A stretch of DNA of 64,000 nt from Tuctoria greenei (lineage: Eukaryota > Streptophyta > Magnoliopsida > Poales > Poaceae), in contig JAYESD010000008.1 in the NCBI GenBank assembly GCA_036927565.1, positions 119,997,498-120,061,497 on the forward strand. Direction: 5' to 3'. The position numbers were made by a program, and so were the translations under genes. The number at the start of each line of letters is the position of its first letter. Within the stretch, counting starts at the first letter, position 1. The notes under the pieces are model-generated. The model worked only from the letters and a program-made list of their open reading frames with translations. It was not told the DNA's origin and made no database searches. Below, piece by piece: positions 44,153 through 56,329 of this stretch.

Positions 44153-45378
44153 GAAAACTTGTCCAAATTCGGCATGAACACCGAATTCATGAGATACATG
44201 AAATGGGCCGGTGCTTTGGTCAATCCAAAGGACATGACAAGGTACTCATATAATCTATACCTCGTCGAGAATGATGTCTTAGGTATATCCTCTGGTCGAA
44301 TCCTGATTTGATGATACCCAGAGCGGAGATCCATTTTTAAAAATACCCGAGCACCTACCAATTGATCGAATAGAATATCGATATGGGGTAGTGGATACTT
44401 GTTCTTGATTGTGACAGCATTGAGTGGACGATAGTCCACACTTAGTCTCAACGTTTTATCCTTCTTTTCCACGAACAATGTAGAACAGCCCCAAGGTGAC
44501 AAACTTGGACGAATGAAACCCTTGTCCAAAAGTTCCCTCAGCAGCTCTTTCAATTCTCCAAGTTCCTTAGGTGCCATCTTATACAGCTTTCTCGAGATTG
44601 GCACTATTCCCGGTACAAGTTCAATCTTAAACTTGACATCTCTTTCTGGTGGCATGCCAGGAAGATCTTCGGGAAAAATGTCCGGATACTCACATACTAC
44701 TGGAATGTCTTTGAGTTTACAGGCTTTTGTGTTATAAGCAGTTGGAGTCACATGGATATTACTCTCAAGAGTGAGAGTTTGGGGAGAGTGGAGCGGAGTA
44801 TTTAGATATATCCTCCGAGGAATGATGTCAATAATAGCACAGTTGTATTGCAACCATGCCATCTCTAAGATGACATCTAACTTCTGATGCTCTAGTATAA
44901 TGAGAGAGATAGGGTAAATGTTCCCACCCAAATTAAGAGGTACCCTATGGACCATCTTATCTGCGACTACTTTTCCTCCCGGAGAACAAATCATATATGG
45001 GGTTTTTGTGGAAAAGATAGGCAACTGGTATTGACTGACATAAGACTTGCTAATAATGTTGTGGGGAGCACCGGAGTCAAAAAGGATGACTACAGGATGA
45101 CCAATGAGAGAAAACATATCCGTGAGTACGGGTGAGCCTTCCGGAACGTCCTCGATGGCGAGGTGGTGGACGTTGCCGGTTCTATTGTCTGGCTTCTTGG
45201 GCTGGTTGCGAGGCTGGTTTGCCCCCTGGTACCATGACTGTCCTCCGCTCCGCGAGCATTCCTTGGCAAAGTGCCCCTTAAGTCCACACGTATAACACGT
45301 GTACGGGGTCTGATCGACACGGAATGAAGGACGGAATCCCGATGCACGCGGTGGAGGTAGAGGTGCACGCAGAATCAT
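44153..45378 (-). pseudogene. Tekay-like zinc knuckle, protease and RT N-terminal part
   Basis: One open frame of about 410 codons: zinc knuckle CYTCGLKGHFAKEC (about 45298-45257), protease VILFDSGAPHNIIS (about 45080), then the RT start VCEYPDIFPEDLPGMPPERD, RKLYKMAPKELGELKELL, CSTLFVEKKDKTLRLSVDYR, MDLRSGYHQIRIRPEDIPKT and GLTKAPAHFMYLMN. A frameshift near 44155 separates it from the FIDD block. The frame is in good condition, unlike the rest of pol. Confidence 0.88.
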
Positions 45379-46394
45379 CCCTTGTTGCTATTGTGGGCGA
45401 AAGCCGGCATTGTTGAATGGGCGACCATGAAACATCGGTGGTCGCGATGGCGGCTGCCACCTCTGGTCGAATGGTGATCGATACACCATGCGGTACTTCT
45501 GAGGAGTACCCACTCCACTGCCCTGCGGAGCACTCCTTTTCTTCTTGTCGGAGAACGGCTCCCTAGTAGGTCCTCCTGCACGATCGCAGCATTGACCATG
45601 TTGTTGAAGCTGCCGCTGTTGAACAAGGCAAGCTTGTCCTTCATCTTGGGGTTCAAACCCCAATAGAAGCATTCACGCTTCCGATCTTCAGTACTCACTT
45701 GGTCCTGAGCATATTGGGCCAAGTGGTTGAATATATTGGAGTACTCGTAAGCACTCCTTCCTCCTTGCTTCAGCTCCAAGAACTCTTGAAGCTTCCTCCT
45801 CATAACACCGGGGGGTATGTGATAGGCGCGAAACGCCTCCCGAAATTCGTCCCAGCTCGCGGCATAGCCGGCTGGTCGTGCGGCAAGGTAATTTGCCCAC
45901 CACACACCAACATACCCTTGTAATTATTGGGCCGCGAACAGGGTCTTCTGATGTTCGGTTACTCATAGCAAACTGAACTTCCCTTCAATGGAGCGGAGCC
46001 AGTTGTCCGCCTCCAACAGTTCATCGGCCTCCACGAAGACCGGCGGGTGCGTTGACATAAAGTCCGAGTATGAACTCGGAGAAAGCTGTCGTGGACCCGC
46101 ATCTGGTCGCCCTCCTTGACAGGACGAATGTTGGACCAAAGTCCGCAGTAACTCTGTTTGTTCGTCGCACGAGCCAAGCACTACGGCGAGAACTTCTGCT
46201 AGACTCCTTGGAAGTTTAGGAGGTGGTGGTGGAGGAACTCGTTGCTGCGGTGTCGCAGCTATCTCCTGGGTCGGAGATTCGTCCTCACGACCACGACTTG
46301 ATCCTCCCATTTTAGGCGACGAGCGCGTACGCACCATTCTGCATCCAAATGACTTAAAATCAGCACATGTTTTCTTTTCCTTTATCCATTTCAT
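45379..46394 (-). pseudogene. Tekay-like gag remnant
   Basis: The probable start is in RMVRTRSSPKMGG (about 46337). Next come a Pro-rich segment (PPPPPPKLPRSL) and VEADELLEADNWLRSIEGKF, the start of the retrotrans_gag domain. A frame change near 45960 gives WWANYLAARPAGYAASWDEF, FRAYHIPPGVMRRKLQEFLE, KQGGRSAYEYSNIFNHLAQY and RKRECFYWGLNPKMKDKLAL. Another near 45560 gives the Arg/Gln/Pro-rich tail (WQPPSRPPMFHGRPFNNAG). At least two frameshifts and a TAA near 45390 prevent a full Gag. Confidence 0.82.
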
Positions 46395-46715
46395 TATTCA
46401 GTAGCACGGCTTATTGACAAGGGAATAAGTGCATAATATTCACATATATTGGTAAAGTACAAACTTTATACAAGATACATTATCTCATGACCAAGTTTAC
46501 AGTAGTGTACTCCAAAACGATGGACTCCCCCTACGGAAGTGCATCTCTACCATACTTGGTCCCCATGAGATGTCATACACATCTTGTCATCTTAAAATAA
46601 CCACTGCTATTCTTAATATGATACAAACATGGCCAGAAAATAAACACGAGCAACTATTAAACTATATGTTGCCCCGTGACGGCAGAAGTGCCGCCTCATC
46701 CCACTCCAATACGTC
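46395..46715 (-). other. Spacer between accessory ORF and gag
   Basis: About 320 bp without a supportable frame, AT-rich; it separates the accessory ORF stop (46716) from gag. Confidence 0.5.
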
Positions 46716-47660
46716 CTACTCGATGTAATCAAGTTCCTCGGGATCTTCCTCTTCTTCGTTGTCATTCGAAGGCAATTGTTCACCCATAATTAGTGGTATA
46801 TCATGGGCCGGTGGATACACCACTGATTGCAATTGTGCTTCGGCCTCAATCACATTATCCTGAAGTTGTTCTGTCTCATACTCCCAATTCTGAGTTGTCT
46901 CAATGGCGGTGTCCCGCTCTTCAGTGACTACTAACAGCTGCTCCTGTTGTTGTTGCACCTTTAACTGACTCGCTTGCAACTCACCATGAGCTTGCTGCAG
47001 TTCATTGCGAGTTTTACGTTGTTCAGCACGAGCTTTCCATAGCCTAATGCGAGTGTAATGCAGCTGACTTTATTTAGCCGGTGATTTGTTGGAGCTAGGA
47101 GCGAACGTATATTCTCGTTGATATAATCAAGGGTATCTCCCCGCTCAGTCGCTTGCCGCAAGGCTTCGACTTGCTCCAGAATAATTGCGCCTTATGCAGA
47201 AACCACCATATTGGACGCAGCCGCATACGTCCCAAGTGTCGTCAAGGTTGTGTCGCCATACGGTGTATAGGTAGCAACCATACGACGCTGCCACTCAAAA
47301 CCATCCACACCACGGACCGGAATAAGGGCAAATTGAATCCCAGCCATGACATCTTGATGAAGATCACAAAGCTTCATAAGCGCCTTGCCAGCTGCGATTG
47401 CCCAAGTGTCCTCCAAATGAGCCCCCTCGATAGTACCGAGAATGGAGCCCATCCATAACGATGTGGAGTAGCCGGGATGTCTACCAAGATGGTGCATGAC
47501 CGAACGCCTCTGTCAATCGTTTCTCTGTCCCAATAGCATGGCATCTCGATGAAGCCAAACTGTTGGAGCACTTCCTGCAGCATACTTGGGAAACCCGGAT
47601 GGCTAGCGCAAGTGGAAAATATCCATCCGCTCGGTAATAGCATCATCACATCTGCCATCT
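46716..47660 (-). pseudogene. Accessory ORF upstream of gag, with C-terminal coiled coil
   Basis: Three frames follow one another on the minus strand. The N-terminal part (47658-47430) has HPGFPSMLQEVLQQFGFIEM and YWDRETIDRGVRSCTILVDI. The middle (47430-47080) has EDTWAIAAGKALMKLCDLHQ, FALIPVRGVDGFEWQRRMVA, a TAA at 47192 and ILEQVEALRQATERGDTL. The C-terminal part has a long heptad-like helix rich in Gln and Glu (QASQLKVQQQQEQLLVVTEE) and ends acidic (NDNEEEEDPEELDYIE). I recall similar unnamed proteins in grass genomes but know no function. The position before gag, sense strand, suggests an accessory gene of the element. Confidence 0.6.
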
Positions 47661-49603
47661 ATAGAAAAGAATACTGGACCAGTTAGAAGGTTTCCAACTC
47701 CCAACAGTTTAAGAAAATTTTTAAAACTGGAGTTGTAATCACAGTCTGTTCCAGCTGACCTTCCTGTATAAATTGAAAATTTTCATACAGGAAACTTCAG
47801 AACCAGGTGTGGGGTTGAATACAAAAGTTTTAGTACACTTTACAACCTTTCCATATTGTACTCAAACAGCTCCAGGTGAGCTAGGAAATAGAATCTATAC
47901 AGGTTTAAATTGACCCAAATTTTCTGGAAATTTTGACAGAACCTCCCTTGTATATGTGGTGATTTCCACAACTTATACAGGTATATCATGACAATATATT
48001 GAGGTAATGACAAAATAAACATTGTATAATGTCAAGTTAACAATCCAGAGGTAAAATATTTCGGTCATGAAGCGTTTTTTACATTGGTATAGTGCGCTAA
48101 TTCTAAACTATGTGCCAACTGTTCAAGTTCTGATCTGTCAGAACCAAGTTGGCAACCATAGGAATTTAACACAGATACACCATAATTTAGGCCATGAGTG
48201 CAACACAAAGTTGATAGAGGACTTGCTAAGCTTTCCAGAAATGTATATATATGACCATGTCACTATTTTGGATCAAAAGCTAGAGCTATCTAAACTTAAC
48301 AGATGAACTGACTGTTGTTCAACAGCAGCCCTGCAGTTCACTGTTTTGAGCTCGAAATTTGAATTGCCTCAAATGCGAATCAAGAGAAACTTTAAATAAC
48401 AAAACTGTAGATATGCTTCTACCCTTTTCTGATATATATGACAATAGGGCAGAAGATTTTTCTACAGTGAGTTATGGCAAAAATACAGAGACTGGTACAA
48501 TGGTAGGCTCATCTGGAGTAGTTTAAGCATACCCCAAATTTCAACAGATTATCAAGCTTATCTGCCTTAATGGTTAACAGAAACGTTGTAGAGGTCCTCG
48601 AGAAATTTTCATCCATATAGCATACCCCTATATTTATTCCTAATTACCCAAGATTACAATCTGGCGAAGTTGAGCAAACTTTTGCAGAAAATCAAGAATC
48701 TTGGTGCTAACCCAAAGTCGAATCAAAACTCATTTTGCGGAGTCCAAACCTACCAGCACCTGATAGTCAGACTTTCGAAAATACAATGCATCCATTTTTG
48801 TCATTTGGGGATGGTCAAGTATCAAAGTTGATACCGACGGTACTACGTGCCTCACCAAAGAAAATTCTAACCGGTATTTCCGGATATGTTTATAGGTGGA
48901 CCTAGTATCGTTCACTCGCAAACGTGTGCTACACGGGTCGCTACCATAGTCAATGCTGCAGAAGACAAACAATCCCCTTTCACACCTTCACACCTCAAGG
49001 GCGGCACGGGGAAACACAACAGGCAGTCACGATAATATATATGAAAGTAAATGCATATGACTCTGGTGTGAGTCGCCCTCGAGCGATGTCATGTCTCGAG
49101 ATACATGGCTGTAATACGTCTGTACAGCAAAGACTCCCGCACGAACCGGCTTATACACGCTCGGGCATACGTGTTTTGCATGCTCCCATAGAACATGAAT
49201 GGTTATAGAGATGCATACTATTGGGTTATACACCACCTGACGGGGGCTCCCACTAACTTTGAAGCACGCTGGGGTACCGCGTGTCATAGGTTCTCAGAAA
49301 CATAGAAAGCTTTAGAGACTCCTATTAACATTTTCGTGCCAAGCTACAGAAAGACTTCCATGCTACCTCTCGCATGGTGAGCTTACCGCAATTGATCCGC
49401 TTACGGTGGCGTACCTTACTTCTTACCTGACGTCGGAGCGTCATTACAGAATTTATAACATATAAGTTAGTTTACCACCTTTACATCTTATACTAATAAT
49501 ACTCCTTATAAGGGCATATAACTAATTCCTCACTCAAATCCTAATTTTTGAAAATATTCTCTTTTTAAATACACTATTCCCAATGATGCTCTGATACCTT
49601 GTT
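47661..49603 (-). other. Long leader of the Tekay-like element with PBS
   Basis: About 1.9 kb between the 5' LTR and the accessory ORF. PBS: minus GGTATCAGAGC (plus 49588-49598), six bases inside the LTR end. The rest is AT-rich and I see no gene. Confidence 0.75.
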
Positions 49604-52600
49604 TGTGGGGACCGAAATCCCTACCTCCAAGGATCTCATTGGGTGGTGTCGTGCGATGCGACACCCAACATTATACAAGAAAAGAACGAGAACAATTTAC
49701 AATACCAAGTCCTTATTGAAAAGCACAATGGAAGTTTTAAAATACTAACGAAAGGGAAGAGAACTATACATCATAGCTACGCTCTCAGCACTAGCTATGC
49801 AAAAGCAAAGTCATCCATGCCCTGGATACTTCGCACTAGCAACACACAATTCACGGCGGCGTGTAAGGTTCCCACTCGGCTGTAAACCCTGGAGGAGGTG
49901 CAGACTAGTCATCAAACCTGTCATCAGTCGTATAATTTGCAAAAACTCGTTAACTGCAAACGTGAGCATAAGGCTCAGCAAGAGTAACCCGTCTCACTAG
50001 ACATATGCAAGGGTGAATACTAAACATAGGTAAGTTAAAGCATAAAAGACTCGCCTACAAGTGGATCCTTATAGTCACGTTTTAAATAGCACATTACATT
50101 CTTCAGGCACGACACATCATAGACTCCACAATCTAACAAGAAACATTTTGCCGATGATATGACGTGCACAAAGCACATAATGCTTTTACAGGTAAAGTAT
50201 GGGGAAACTATAAACTTTTAATTGTACTATCTCTAAACCAAACAAGGTTGTCCAAGCAATTTTTAATCCAATATATCATATTCTCCTGACTTCTTTAGTA
50301 TTTACTACGTCACAGCGCAGTGAACAAGTGGTACTCTATTACTGTGAGGGACGATGATTGCAATCAGGATACACCCGGACAACACGACACATACGCACTT
50401 TCGGAAATGCCAGCAAGTACTTACAGTAGTACCTACATAACATTTCAGTACTAGTCGTATATGGCCAGCTTTCACTAAACACTCGAATGTCGAACCGGTC
50501 GATCCATCACCAGCAGGAGGTCACTGCGTGGGGGGTACTCTGACATGCCCACCAGCTTATTTACACCTTGCTGCCCTCAACCCACGCCTATAAAACAGAA
50601 CGGAGTCTCGACAAAACAGTATCAAGCTACGTCAGTTTACTAGAGCCCATTCCTCCAGTATGTCGCCAGTACAATTCAAGCTTGTCCAGCAGGGCCGCAC
50701 ACGAAACGGTCATCAATCGACACAAGCAGGGCTACGCACGTGAGACCACGCCTCGCTGCATCTTACCCACTGCTCGGTCTCAATTTCATATTCATAAACC
50801 ATTTTCTGATTCCATATCCCACCGTGTGATAAAATTCCTATCTTGCGAGTAGATTCCAACTACTCGACTTATACCGAATTCCTATGAGCATAAGCATAGC
50901 AGTGTCTACTTAACGGGCCATAGACCTACCCAAGACTCCATAGGATTTGTGGGCCATGCAAGTGGATGTGAAACACCTTAAACGTAATGCACAATCATCT
51001 GAAGACGTAAGGTGAAATAAAAACTGCAAAACGCTGTAAGGAACTTAAATGCAAACTGGGGCTTGCCTGAATGTGAGCCTGAGCCTATGTTATTTTCTGG
51101 CAGCTGGACCTCCAAAGCTTCCTTCTGCTCCTCGATTTCAGCTACTACACGATATGCATATACTAGGTATGAATGACTTTGAAAATAATTAATATGCTTG
51201 AGGTGGTGTGAATATCCTAGGATGAAAATAACATAATTATCTTAATTGGCTTTGAGACTTTTATGGTAGATACTAGTGACTATAGAGAAGATTCTTGCAA
51301 AGAAAAGGAGATGATCAAGGAAGTTTGTTGTTCTTAAAAATTATGGCAAGCAATTACCTTCTCCAAATTTTGGTTGAAATTTTGGAGGCCTATCATAGCT
51401 ACCAGGGGTTGTTTCATGTAGAGGGAGTCTCACTGGCTCTAGGAAAATTTGTTTCACTATTTTCTAAGCTTCCTACAGGGAGAAACTGATTTTTCAAGTT
51501 TGGGGAAATTTCTGGAAATTGATTTTTTCCATTTTTTCTCTTTATAACTATATAGAGATTTCGAATATTGATCAACCCAGTATTTTAAGTCCCAAGAACT
51601 TGAAATTATTACTGGAGGTCAAGTGTATTAACAACAGTTTTCTGACCAAAATTGAAAATTTTCCAATTAACAGAACTGTAGGAATGAATTCTTTAAGAAT
51701 TTTGCTTATCTGAATTATAGAGAAATTTCTATGGCTTTTCATACAAATCCAAGTGCACCACTGGACATTATTCTTCATGCTGGTTCTAACATAATTTATT
51801 TGGGAATTTTTGGATAATTCTACTGGAAGTTATGGATTTTCCAATTTTGGATTGAATCTGGATTTATTTTCCTATTGGAAATTTCAAATAAAGGGGCCGG
51901 TCCCACTTCATCTGAATCGGGCCAATCAGAACTGAGCCACACCGGGAGCCACGGGGTTAACCCGCACAGCCACACTAGATCCGTGTTCACAGCTGATCCC
52001 ATGCAAGAGGGCATTGTTGACGGGTGGGATCCGCAACCTTCGTCTACCTCCCGACGCGGCGACGTCTCTCGCCGGAAACGCGGCGGCGCTTCGCCAGACC
52101 TAGTTGCGTCGACCTCCTTCTGGCCTCGCCTTGACCACTCAACTATAAAATCGACTGCGCAAGCGGATGGTGGTGTCCAATCAAGTCGGCGATGGCTGGA
52201 GACGGCGGTACGACGGTGATGATGGAGCTAGGGTTTCGGCGTTCATCGGAAACGCGCGAAAATAGCGTAATAGGCTCGGGAAAAGGTCTCGAATGTTCCT
52301 GGGAGCACCAGGATGATGATTTGGGGTTTAGAATGGGGTGACATCACCGGCAAAGCTGAGTTCGACGGCGAAGTATGGTTTTTCAACCAGCGGCCACGAA
52401 AACTCAAAATGTAAGGTGCTCGATTGATAACTTTCAGGGTTTTTGGGCAGGGAGCTTCTTTAGGACATACAAAAGCTATCTGCTAACCAGATTAAAGGAT
52501 GATTGCAAGAATGAAATGAATTTAAGCGCGAAGCCATGCTGTTCTATTGAGAAATCGTTCGGTTATCGAACAAGAACTCGAGCTACACTTCATGTCATAG

Positions 52601-53806
52601 GATTAGATTCTGCGAGCATAAACTAAAGAGGATTGCGAACCTTTTTTCTTAAAGGATCGAGGCTAGAGACGGCCTAGAACTGGAGCTTGATGGTGAGATA
52701 GTGAAGGTTCTCAGCGGCTTACTCGATAGCGACCGGAAAACTTCAAAATATTCCAAGCAGAAGCTATGTCACGATCAATGACCAAATAGAATACGTAGAG
52801 GAGGTTGTGACAAGCCTTTTATCTACTTACATCCTGGGGAGAAACGGCTTCAATCGTCAGTGAAAGCTTGATTGAACAGAGGCAGCGAAAATGGCGTGAA
52901 CCGAGGTGGAGCTCAACAGCGACAGCCAAGGGGGTATTTATAGGGATGGAGGGATGAGGGGAGCGTGCCACGGCGCAAGCAAGCAGGCAGCTCGGTGGAT
53001 GCATGCAGCGTCGCGGTGTCGCGCGCTGCCGGCCTTGATCAGTGGGGAGAGCTGGATACAGAGCACCCCGTGGGTTGCACTCGAGTGGGTTTGGCTGACA
53101 GTGGGTCCCACCTCCTCTTATCCACTTCCCCTCTCTGCAACTTCAATTCTCATACCAAAATTGATCCAAAAATTCTAGATTTTTGTGGGGAGGCTCAAAT
53201 AAATATCTGGAATTTGATTCTGCAATTGGATTTCGATTTAGAGCAAGTTTCATTTGAATTTCAATTTTGAATTTGAAATTGGATGAAATTCAATGGTGTC
53301 ACTGAATTAAATAGCAACTGAGTTCCAAAAATTGTGAAACTTTGAGGATAAGTCAAGCAAGTCATGCTGACCATGATGGTGTGTTCAAATCTTGATGTTC
53401 AAATAAGTTGAATAGAATTCAAAATTTGAATTCTTAATATGGTCTGAATTTGCTAAGCGTCTCAAATAAAATAGCAAATGGAGTTCAAAATTTATGAAAC
53501 TCTGCAGGAAGTCTATTTGAATATGAGGAAACCATAAAAAAATTTATGGCCTCAGAATTGAATAATTTTGACAGGGCCAAATGTACAGTAGCATATTCAA
53601 TTTGTAATTAATTTGAATATATATTGGGTACTTCATATTAATTTGACCTAGGATCCTCCGTTCAAATAATTCCAAACTTTGAAGCATGAGTGGAAGAAAA
53701 TATTTGATGAGATCAAGTTCATAAGCCTAGCTATAATTGGTCTCCATTAGGGTTGATCACCAACTTACAACTGAACCTCACATGAAGGAAAATGTGGGAT
53801 TTTACA
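49604..53806 (-). repeat. 5' LTR of Tekay-like element
   Basis: 4,203 bp, TATA at plus 52935-52942. 58 bp shorter than its partner, mostly through one deletion between two AAGCATG repeats (retained copy 53682-53688). Followed by TSD CAAAG (53807-53811). Confidence 0.95.
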
Positions 53807-53943
53807 CAAAGTTTTACAACCCAAAAGAAACACAAATAGAGCTCTCCTCTCGCAACCTACAGCTAGGACCTAGTGACTCCCCCTCAATCTCTCCCCCTTT
53901 GGCATCAAGGCACCAAAAAGAAGGAGAGGAGGGATCTAGAGGC

Positions 53944-55580
53944 TCATTCCTCGCTGTCAGTCCTCTCATTGTCTTCATCTTCAGGTTGGGGAGGAGGAGT
54001 GGATCCACTCGAAGTGCCCCCAATGCCAAAATAGGCGAGCTTGGAGGGAGGGAGAGGAGGCAGCTCAGAGAAGTCTGAAGCTGAATCATGAGAGGTAATG
54101 GGAGATCCAATAGGCTTGATCTCCAGCTTCTGGCAAATATGCTTGACATTTTCTTTGACATACTTCATGTCGGCCTTACTCGCCTTGTTCAGCTTGTGAA
54201 GTTTCACTTTAGCTTTCTTGCATGAGCCAAAAATGGCAGCCAAGTATTTTAAAATACCACTTGAGGACCCTTTTTGAGGAGGGGCCCTAGTAGCAGGGTT
54301 AGTCCTGGCATCTCCTTGAGCTCTCCTCGGAGCCTCTTCGCTGGACACTAGAGATGGAGCAGCTGGGAGAGTAGCTTGGGTAGGCTTCTGAGGCCTCAGG
54401 GGAGTGTGCTCCACATCCTTCACGAACTAAATACCTGTGGCTTTCTCAATCATGAAAATGAGGTAGGGTGCATAACCACAGGAACGGTTCGGTGTGAAGG
54501 AGATATTAACCATGCCATTCCAAATATAGTCCAAGATATCAAACTTCCAGTTCTTGCTTATCACCTTCATTAGTGTCCTTAGGTAGCCTTGGACACTTCT
54601 TGCATCTCCATATTTTGGAGTTATGGTCTTTCGGAGGACTCTATTGAGAACTATGATGAATGGCTTCATGTCTTGGTGGAAGGAGGATTGAATGTCAAGT
54701 GAGTGTCATAGAGAAACCTCATTTTATCCTTCTCCAAGACACCAATGTTGTGGATGGTTACCTCATTGTTGCCGGTGTCTTCTAGGTGAAGCAGTCTTGC
54801 AAACTCATCATAAGTAATGGTGTACTTGGATCCATGTGTCATCCAAGTCACCCTCTCCTCTTCATCACTAGAAAAGTAGCAGGTGGCATAAAACTGAGCA
54901 ATAATCTCATCATTTCAGTTGTACTTGAAAGCAAACAGATCCTCCTGTCCATGCCTTGCTGCAGCCTCCACCACTTCATCAAAAGCACCACAACTCTTCA
55001 TTTCAAAATGATTCCAGTCAATCCACTGGCTGCGAACAACCGGAGTCTTCATTGTGAGGTACACAGAGCTATAGTAATCCACGTGAAAGTTGCTCTAGAA
55101 TCTGGCATCCGCTGCCTTCTTGAATCTGCTGTAACAATCCATCATTCTGAGCTTGGAAGCCGTATCCCTTCCCTTGCCATTGAACTTCTCTTTGGAGGGA
55201 TCCCTGTTCCCCTGCTTTGGAGCTGACATCTTGAGAGGGCCAATTGGGCCGCTGGCGATCCCTTTCCCCTTGCCCTTAGCTTGTCGAGAAGCCGTCGAGC
55301 TAGGGCCAGCTGCATCCTTTGATTTGGATGCAGGTTTCTTGGCCAGAACCTTGCACCGAACCTGAGGTGGAGTAGGTGCCAGCTCGGAGGAACGCTCTTT
55401 TCGCATTTTGCCTTGGCCTGTCAAGGACCGAAGCAAATAATCTTGGTCCATCTCCGCCTCATAGTCGAAAATCTCATCATTGCAGCTTAACATAGTCTTA
55501 AGAAGGGGATTATACAATGCATGGATGAGAATCGATGGAAAAGAAACGCATTGAGTAGAGGAATTTAGGGTTGAGTTCTG
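53944..55580 (-). pseudogene. Third ORF of the Sirevirus (putative plant transposon protein type)
   Basis: Read leftwards: LRSLTGQGKMRKERSSELAP, a basic Lys/Gly/Pro linker, SRFKKAADARF, TAG (~55095), SNFHVDYYSSVYLTMKTPVV, SQWIDWNHFEMKSCGAFDEV, TGA (~54917, usual Trp), NDEIIAQFYATCYFSSDEEE and YTITYDEFARLLHLEDTGNN. A frameshift near 54668 leads to RVLRKTITPKYGDARSVQGY, IWNGMVNISFTPNRSCGYAP, TAG (54427) and an acidic, Pro-rich C-terminus to 53944. This resembles the widespread grass family called putative plant transposon protein (I recall Pfam PF20167). Its function is unknown. It lies downstream of pol in the env position; stops and the shift make it a pseudogene. Confidence 0.65.
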
Positions 55581-55587
55581 TTAAAAT

Positions 55588-55664
55588 TCGGACTTGTCCG
55601 ATATTCAAGTGCGGACTAGTCCGGTGAACCAGACTTGTCCGAACCGAGACCGGACTAGTCCAGT
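55588..55664. promoter_or_regulatory. Palindrome dyads upstream of the Sirevirus third ORF
   Basis: CGGACTTGTCCG (core 55592), CGGACTAGTCCGG (55615), AGACTTGTCCG (55633) and CCGGACTAGTCCAG (55654): the same motif as in the LTR, internal to the element, 23 and 21 bp within pairs. Confidence 0.8.
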
Positions 55665-56057
55665 GTTCAATTTCTCAACCCTAACTAGACGATCAATGGT
55701 GTTTCTCAATGCAAAAGTAGCTCTAGTAGGATGTAATACAACAAGGATTCTTGCATTAACTAGAAGGAACTGCGCTATTTGATTCAAAATGAAAGAAAGT
55801 AAAGTTTCTAGGGTTTGGGAGGAAATTTACCATAATGCTTTGATTCTTGAGGATGCAGGAGTTGTAGGTGCAGACAAGTCCATGGTCTTCAATCCCCTTG
55901 CAATGGAGATCAATTCCCACCGAAATTTGAGGGGATTTGATGGAGGAACCACGGAATCGCCTTGGGAGCACTTGAGTGTGGAGAGAGAACGTGAGGTGAG
56001 TTGTGAGGATGAAGAAGATTAGGTTTTGGCGGCGCCTAGGGTTATGGAGTCAAAAAA

Positions 56058-56092
56058 TCGGACTAGTCCGGGTAACCACGGACTTGTCCGTG
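56058..56092. promoter_or_regulatory. Palindrome dyad between Sirevirus pol and third ORF
   Basis: TCGGACTAGTCCGGG (core 56062) and ACGGACTTGTCCGTGG (core 56082), 20 bp apart. A TATA-like minus-strand CTATAAG is at plus 56144-56150, so the dyad would lie just downstream of a possible internal start site for the third ORF. Confidence 0.65.
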
Positions 56093-56329
56093 GTCACCAG
56101 AACAGAAATAATTAGCCCATTCGTATATATTCGAAGGTGCTTATAGAGAAAATAGGGGGCAAAACAACCAAATAATCTTGATGAATATGATCAGTAAACA
56201 TACAACAATCAAGCAATGACCATAATTCATCAAGATCAAGTATTTGAAATAGTTTTTCGGAGAAAATAGATAGATGATTTTTGTAACACAATCAATGAAT
56301 TTTGAATAAGCCATCAGGTATGCAAGTTT

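Larger units (their letters stand above)
38459..53806 (-). mobile_element. Complete 15.3-kb Del/Tekay-like gypsy element
   Basis: Two very long LTRs (4,261 bp at 38459-42719 and 4,203 bp at 49604-53806) with ends TGTAAAATCCC...CCCACA on the minus strand, flanked by a perfect TSD CAAAG. PBS GGTATCAGAGC (minus, plus 49588-49598) and PPT GGGGGAAGGAA (minus, about 42720-42731) sit at the proper places. The internal region has an accessory ORF, gag, protease, RT, a fused RNase H/integrase remnant and a chromodomain-like tail. The long LTRs and the context GATTCTTTTACGGGGGAAGGAATGTAA fit Del/Tekay (recalled). It inserted in the Sirevirus 3' region, 330 bp from that element's LTR. Confidence 0.95.

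Noticed and set aside
38650..53270. Pairs of similar small ORFs (for example 38650 and 49797, 41229 and 52375) as a duplicated gene family.
   Set aside because: They lie at matching positions in the two 4.2-kb LTRs of one retrotransposon and have no coding signature.
55578..55883. Possible small first exon and intron for the Sirevirus third ORF (minus-strand ATG 55883, GTAAAT donor, TTTTAACAG acceptor).
   Set aside because: Joining the two exons at these sites creates an immediate TGA, and no alternative acceptor was convincing.
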